Shown here: one piece after another, positions 59,113-64,000 of the stretch
How the letters are laid out: every line of letters starts with the position of its first letter
Numbering within the stretch: the stretch's first letter is position 1
Source: Pseudoalteromonas citrea
Lineage (GTDB): Bacteria > Pseudomonadota > Gammaproteobacteria > Enterobacterales > Alteromonadaceae
Direction of reading: 5' to 3'
Length of the DNA: 64,000 nt
NCBI RefSeq assembly: GCF_000238375.3
Contig: NZ_AHBZ03000012.1
Coordinates: 620,001 to 684,000 of the forward strand
Translations under genes and position numbers: made by a program
Notes under the pieces: generated by a model
The model's input: the letters and a program-made list of their open reading frames with translations, nothing else
What the model was told of the DNA's origin: nothing
Database searches by the model: none

Positions 59113-60552
59113 TTAAGCCGTACCACCGACAGTGATTTCATCAATTTTTAAACTGGGCTGACCAACACCAACAGGGACACTTTGGCCGTCTTTGCCACAT
59201 ACACCAACCCCTCTATCGAGTTGAAGATCATTGCCCACCATGGAGATTTTATGCATCACATCCGGTCCATTACCAATGAGTGTAGCCCCTTTAATAGGCT
59301 GAGTGATCTTTCCATCTTCAATAAGGTATGCCTCTGACGCAGAAAATACAAACTTACCTGAAGTAATATCTACCTGACCGCCGCCAAAGTTTGATGCAAA
59401 AATACCTTTTTTAACACTACTGATAATATCCGCTTGAGTGTCTTGCCCAGGTAACATATACGTATTTGTCATCCTTGGCATAGGTAAGTGTGCATATGAT
59501 TCACGACGTCCGTTACCGGTAGGCGCAACGCCCATTAAACGGGCATTTAACTTATCTTGCATATAACCTTGTAAAATACCTTTTTCAATTAACACATTAT
59601 ATGCTGCTGGAGTGCCTTCATCATCTACGTTTAAAGATCCTCTGCGATCAGCCAATGTACCATCATCAACGACGGTACAAAGTTCTGATGCAACCTGCTG
59701 CCCTACTTTCCCACTAAATGCAGAAGCTTCTTTTCGGTTAAAGTCACCCTCTAAGCCATGTCCTACCGCTTCATGTAAAAGCACACCAGGCCAACCAGCA
59801 CCTAATACCACCGGCATTGCCCCTGCTGGGGCATCTACGGCTTCTAAATTTACTTTAGCTAAGCGTACCGCTTCTTCTGCATACTCTACCCAACGCGGTT
59901 TTCCCGCAACCAGCTCTTTAAAGTAGCCGTAATCTAAACGAGCTCCACCACCGGCACCACCTCGTTCACGTCGACCATTTTTCTCAAGTAACACGGAACA
60001 ATTAAGACGAATTAATGGGCGAATATCGGTGGCAAAAGTACCATCACTGGCTGCAATCAAGACCTCTTCATATACCGCTGAAATTGAGCTCACCACCTGT
60101 TGAGCATCTGGTGCTATATCTCGAATATGCGCTTCAATTTCTCGTAATAGCGCAACTTTATCAGCATCAGCCATTTTAGTAATTGGTTGCACTGGCGCAA
60201 ATTGCTGTTTTGCCGTCACGTCACTAAAGACTTGTACTTTTTTTGTTTCGCCTGATTGAGCAATACTACGTGCAGCCATCGCTGCTTTGTTTAACGCATC
60301 AACATTGATGGCATCAGAATATGAAAAGCCCGTTTTTTCACCAGATAAAGCTCTAACACCAACGCCCCTTTCGATGTTATAGCTGCCATCTTTAACAATA
60401 CCATCTTCAAGCACCCACGTTTCGTTGTAGCATGACTGGAAATAGAGGTCGGCATAATCCACTTGATGTTGGTGAATATAACTAAGCGTTTGCTCTAGCT
60501 GTTCTCGAGTCAATTGACTGTCAGCTAATAAATGTTGTTCAACATTATTCAT
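59113..60552 (-). CDS. tldD: Metalloprotease TldD
   Basis: Catalytic subunit of the TldD/E peptidase. The zinc motif [11 protein letters not shown] is intact at His260-Glu261 to His265. The GTG at 60561 opens the frame, but ATG 60552 ([13 protein letters not shown]) is favoured, giving 479 residues. The start overlaps the last codons of the nitrilase-family gene by eight bases, so the two are probably translationally coupled. Confidence 0.95.
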   Translation of the reverse strand: MNNVEQHLLADSQLTREQLEQTLSYIHQHQVDYADLYFQSCYNETWVLEDGIVKDGSYNIERGVGVRALSGEKTGFSYSDAINVDALNKAAMAARSIAQSGETKKVQVFSDVTAKQQFAPVQPITKMADADKVALLREIEAHIRDIAPDAQQVVSSISAVYEEVLIAASDGTFATDIRPLIRLNCSVLLEKNGRRERGGAGGGARLDYGYFKELVAGKPRWVEYAEEAVRLAKVNLEAVDAPAGAMPVVLGAGWPGVLLHEAVGHGLEGDFNRKEASAFSGKVGQQVASELCTVVDDGTLADRRGSLNVDDEGTPAAYNVLIEKGILQGYMQDKLNARLMGVAPTGNGRRESYAHLPMPRMTNTYMLPGQDTQADIISSVKKGIFASNFGGGQVDITSGKFVFSASEAYLIEDGKITQPIKGATLIGNGPDVMHKISMVGNDLQLDRGVGVCGKDGQSVPVGVGQPSLKIDEITVGGTA

Positions 60553-61372
60553 AAAATTCACTCTTAAAACGATTGTGTGCCTGTACTGGCATTTTAGTTC
60601 TGATTTGCATAAGTTCTGCTAAATCAATGTCACCTTGGACAGCACCACATGTACCCTTGGCATCTGCAAGCACAGTACCCCATGGTGATAATATTAGGCT
60701 ATGTCCGAAGGTTTTGCGGCCATTTTCATGTATTCCTACCTGCGCAGCTGCAACCACATAACACTGTGTCTCAATAGCCCGTGCCTGTAATAGAGGTTGC
60801 CAATGTGCAGCTCCCGTAACTGTCGTAAACGCACTAGGGATCAACAATAGTTGAGCCCCTTGGTCGACCATTTTCTGATAAAGCCCTGGAAAACGGACGT
60901 CATAGCATACACTTAAGCCTATTCTTCCAAATGGGCTATCAACTACTTTTACCTCAGTACCAGCAGCGCAATGCGAAGATTCTCGATAGCCTTGAGTATT
61001 GTCATCCACATCGACATCAAACAAATGCATTTTATTGTACTGTGCGACAATATCACCGGTGTCATTAAACAATAAGCTTGCCGCCACATAACGCTCATTG
61101 TCGTGTGGCAGCGCAATAGTACCTGCTGCGAGCCAAATACCATAGTTACGACACAGTAATTTGAGCTTTGTTATCCAATACGTATTTGTCGCGCTTAATA
61201 TAACGGAGTCTTGACTTGTATGACAAAACGCCAACCAAGCTTCAGGTAGGCAAACCAGCGCAGGTTGCTGTAAATTAAGTTCTTCTAGCTGTCTCACTAA
61301 ATATTGGTAGTTAACGCTTGGTTCTACACCAGAGCACATTTGTATAGCAATCACCTTCGATGGATGGTCCAT
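60545..61372 (-). CDS. Nitrilase-family carbon-nitrogen hydrolase
   Basis: Cytoplasmic amidase-fold enzyme. The 275 residues contain the catalytic triad Glu44 (CLPEAW), Lys114 ([11 protein letters not shown]) and Cys156 ([13 protein letters not shown]). The sequence resembles the Nit1/deaminated-glutathione amidase branch ([18 protein letters not shown]), but substrate cannot be fixed from sequence. It lies between yhdP and tldD, two bases after yhdP, a conserved arrangement in gammaproteobacteria. Confidence 0.9.
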   Translation of the reverse strand: MDHPSKVIAIQMCSGVEPSVNYQYLVRQLEELNLQQPALVCLPEAWLAFCHTSQDSVILSATNTYWITKLKLLCRNYGIWLAAGTIALPHDNERYVAASLLFNDTGDIVAQYNKMHLFDVDVDDNTQGYRESSHCAAGTEVKVVDSPFGRIGLSVCYDVRFPGLYQKMVDQGAQLLLIPSAFTTVTGAAHWQPLLQARAIETQCYVVAAAQVGIHENGRKTFGHSLILSPWGTVLADAKGTCGAVQGDIDLAELMQIRTKMPVQAHNRFKSEFYE

Positions 61373-61374
61373 AT

Positions 61375-64000
61375 TTAAACGCCCGCCTCATCAACTGTTC
61401 TCGCCTCTTTTTTAATTAATGTGCTATTTGTGCTTTCAACAAGCTCCCTCGAAGGTAAAGCGTCTTGCGCCTTCGGGGGGGTATTTTGTGCAGCTTGTGG
61501 GATTTCAACTTCTCGACTTTTTCTATTAATTTCAGTAACAATAGGCTTATCCATAGTGCCTGTCACTTTAAATTTAATCTCCGAAATAACCCGCGCAGAA
61601 TGAATCACCTTATCTAGCGCTAACGCAGCAAGTCCTGTCACTGGGTTAACCATCCATGCAACAATCACTGGCAAACTAGATGTAACTTGTGGTGCCACAG
61701 CCAAGTCATAGTTAATATCGTAGGTATTTAAATTCGCATAACCTTGAATGGTTAAATCCGCTGGCACACCGTCCATTTTAGTGTCTTTCGTATAAGCAAT
61801 GCCTTCTTCAAGCTGCACGGACCCTTGCATCTTGTTGTAAAAAAAACCTTTAGAGAATACGTCTCTAAAGTCTAGTTTCAATTTTCTCACCAATGAATCT
61901 AAGCTTAGCAGAGAAAAAACGCGAGCTCCTTGGTCACTTATTTCAGCTAAATGTCCTTCACCAAGTTCCCAATTTACTTCCCCCGCAAGACTGGGTAAAT
62001 TTATATCATAGGGTGCACCATTCCATTGTAATTGGTAGCCAATGCTTGCTTTAGAATCTTTGATAGTTGAGGTTAAATCAAATTCATCAAACAGCTCACC
62101 AATATCTTTGCTGTTCATAATCCCTTCTATACGTGACACTCCTGCTTGCCACTGTCCTTGCCCACGTAACACATGCTCCTTTTTATCGACAACGAGTTCA
62201 GGGATCACTAACTTATTTCCATCACCAAACAAAGACATTGATACTTTATCTAACTGATAAGTATCAACTCTGCAATCAGAGCAGTTAAACGCAACGGCTG
62301 GAATATGAGCTAACCAACTTAAATCATCTGCTGGCATATTCGCGCTTGACTCATTTTCAAGGTCAGTACTCATGCTCTCTGCAAGTTTAGGTAGATTAAG
62401 TCGTAAATAATCAGTATTGATTGCAATGGGTCGACTTGAACCGCTTGGGGGTAATACTATTTGCGCACGCAATTCTTTTGCATTTAATCGCATCGTCATG
62501 CCATCGCTGCTCGGACGTAGGCGCATCTCAAGGTCATTAAAGTGAATATCCGATAGGTCTAGATCACCTATTTGAGCATCAATAGCACGTAACTCTGGAA
62601 ACAAGGAAGCTTGGTTCTTTGCTCGGTTACCCGAGTTAATTACTCTGTCAATAAATGGGATCCAAGACTGCAAATCCAATTCAGCATGGTCAATGGAGAC
62701 AACAAACCCATCCTGTGCAAGCCCTCTATCCCGTTTGCCAGAAATCAAATGTGCATTGCTCAATTGCACACTGTCATTATCTAAGATGCCATTAAAAAAC
62801 AACTTCTTATCAATATTAACCATGATTAAATTAGAAATATCATCGCCTTGCACCACCCCTTGCAACGGCCAAGTACTGGAGACAATTTTATTATAAGGGG
62901 CAGAAAAGTCGCTTGATAGACCCACTAGATCAGACGAAAACTCAGCCGTGTAATTAAATGATTCATCGCTAAAGACCAAGCTCAATGCTGTATTTAATTC
63001 CGCTTCCCCCGATAAGTAGCCGTCAAGTAAGCCATCCGTATAAGGCAGTAATTTATCGCTTTGCGCCAAAAGCTGAGCATTAATATCAACTTGGTAGTTT
63101 TTATTATCTCCATCGCCTTTAACATCAAACTGCACAGGCATGCCTAACCAGGATGCGCTTGCATCAGGTATGGAAATAGCATCGTCTTTAAAATGTAAAA
63201 CAGCGTCAACTTGATCAAGTTGCATACCCGGCTTTGATAGAAAGATCGGTAAATTACGTAAATATATGTCACCTTCAGCTAATACATCTAAATTTCGTAA
63301 ATCTATCTTTAGGGTTATATCTCCTTCAACTTCACCTTTACCCTGAACAATCTGTAATATATTTGAAAGAGGGTCATTAAGCGGTGTCGCTGCGAAAAAA
63401 GGCACTAGCGAAGGGGCTTGCGTAATATGGTTTATTCTCACCCAAAGGTCATCTGCAGCATCTAAATTATCAATACTGACGACCACACTGTCCTCTATTT
63501 TTTGGTTAATTAAAGTGCCCGAATGAGCATAAATATCCATGCGTTCATTGGAGAAATGTAACGTCGTCTCGGCATTCTTTATCGCAGGCCAGCCCGGTGC
63601 AAAAGCAAATTCCGCATCTTCAATTTTTGACAAAACATCAAACTGCCCAGCCCCATTACTAAATGGAAAATCCGTTAATCGCCCAGAAAACAACACTTGC
63701 GATTCACGATGTATCCCTCCAAGGATCCCTTCATTCAAATACTTTATGAGGCTTGCTTTCATTAACGTTTGAGGAAAATAATGACTAGCGACTTCTGCAC
63801 TCCCCCCAAGTACTTCGACATATAAATCTAACTCAGGTTCATCTGCTAAATTTAAGTGCATTTCTCCAGCAACGGTTAAATCTTCATTGTCAAACCACAA
63901 CGAATCGCTTACCACTTGCCAATCATTACCCCGCTTAAAAAACTGAAGCTCTAAGTTCAGTTGATTGTAAGCAAGTGGTCGATCGAATAACCCTGCGGTA
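61375..64000 (-). CDS. yhdP: YhdP family AsmA-like envelope protein (N-terminal part outside window)
   Basis: Large bridge-like protein implicated in phospholipid transport from inner to outer membrane, working with TamB and YdbH in E. coli. About 875 C-terminal residues are visible; the frame stays open to base 64000, so a GTG near 63915 is internal and not the start. Beta-rich repeats run through most of the length. The C-terminal AsmA-like region (LTIQGYANLNTYDINYDLAVAP, then VIVAWMVNPVTGLAALALDKVI) is characteristic, followed by a polar tail. Confidence 0.93.
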   Translation of the reverse strand, partial: TAGLFDRPLAYNQLNLELQFFKRGNDWQVVSDSLWFDNEDLTVAGEMHLNLADEPELDLYVEVLGGSAEVASHYFPQTLMKASLIKYLNEGILGGIHRESQVLFSGRLTDFPFSNGAGQFDVLSKIEDAEFAFAPGWPAIKNAETTLHFSNERMDIYAHSGTLINQKIEDSVVVSIDNLDAADDLWVRINHITQAPSLVPFFAATPLNDPLSNILQIVQGKGEVEGDITLKIDLRNLDVLAEGDIYLRNLPIFLSKPGMQLDQVDAVLHFKDDAISIPDASASWLGMPVQFDVKGDGDNKNYQVDINAQLLAQSDKLLPYTDGLLDGYLSGEAELNTALSLVFSDESFNYTAEFSSDLVGLSSDFSAPYNKIVSSTWPLQGVVQGDDISNLIMVNIDKKLFFNGILDNDSVQLSNAHLISGKRDRGLAQDGFVVSIDHAELDLQSWIPFIDRVINSGNRAKNQASLFPELRAIDAQIGDLDLSDIHFNDLEMRLRPSSDGMTMRLNAKELRAQIVLPPSGSSRPIAINTDYLRLNLPKLAESMSTDLENESSANMPADDLSWLAHIPAVAFNCSDCRVDTYQLDKVSMSLFGDGNKLVIPELVVDKKEHVLRGQGQWQAGVSRIEGIMNSKDIGELFDEFDLTSTIKDSKASIGYQLQWNGAPYDINLPSLAGEVNWELGEGHLAEISDQGARVFSLLSLDSLVRKLKLDFRDVFSKGFFYNKMQGSVQLEEGIAYTKDTKMDGVPADLTIQGYANLNTYDINYDLAVAPQVTSSLPVIVAWMVNPVTGLAALALDKVIHSARVISEIKFKVTGTMDKPIVTEINRKSREVEIPQAAQNTPPKAQDALPSRELVESTNSTLIKKEARTVDEAGV

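Overview
The window looks like ordinary chromosome of a marine gammaproteobacterium, most likely Pseudoalteromonas or a close relative in the Alteromonadales. This is inferred from the fairly AT-rich sequence, the gene order, the protein sequences and a secreted GH18 chitinase; it was not tested by a database search. Almost every gene belongs to a recognisable conserved family. I see no prophage, insertion sequence, CRISPR array, tRNA or obvious genomic island.

Layout. (1) 1-16.4 kb, minus strand: the complete division and cell wall (dcw) cluster, read mraZ-rsmH-ftsL-ftsI-murE-murF-mraY-murD-ftsW-murG-murC-ddlB-ftsQ-ftsA-ftsZ. ftsZ is cut by the left edge. Genes overlap or touch, and a promoter with three 10-bp-spaced MraZ-type boxes lies in front of mraZ. 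(2) 16.6-28.1 kb, the accessory part: a membrane PAS-GGDEF-EAL cyclic-di-GMP gene split by a one-base frameshift, a lipoprotein alkaline phosphatase, a Na+/H+ antiporter, the RNA helicase rhlE, a multimodular chitinase, an unrecognised small secreted cysteine-containing protein, and about 450 bases with no secure gene. (3) 28.1-32.9 kb: RNase P RNA (rnpB), rsmI, and divergently lpoA-yraN-diaA-dolP. (4) 33-42.7 kb: sspB/sspA, the cytochrome bc1 operon petABC, rpsI/rplM and zapE on the minus strand, then zapG, degQ and degS on the plus strand. (5) 42.8-55.4 kb: murA-ibaG and mlaBCDEF on the minus strand, then yrbG-kdsD-kdsC-lptC-lptA-lptB-rpoN-hpf-ptsN-rapZ-npr on the plus strand. (6) 55.6-64 kb: mgtE, pmbA, darP, tldD, a nitrilase-family amidohydrolase and yhdP, which runs off the right edge.

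The genes form a coherent envelope programme: precursor synthesis (murA, murC-F, ddlB, mraY, murG), septal synthesis (ftsI, ftsW, ftsL, ftsQ, ftsA, ftsZ, lpoA, zapE, zapG), lipopolysaccharide synthesis and export (kdsD, kdsC, lptCAB), phospholipid transport (mla, yhdP), envelope proteolysis (degQ, degS) and the sigma-54/nitrogen-PTS regulators (rpoN, ptsN, rapZ, npr). I did not find a convincing undescribed system. The points most worth a second look are the frameshifted cyclic-di-GMP gene, the mraZ operator, the unknown secreted protein, and the gene-poor stretch next to rnpB.
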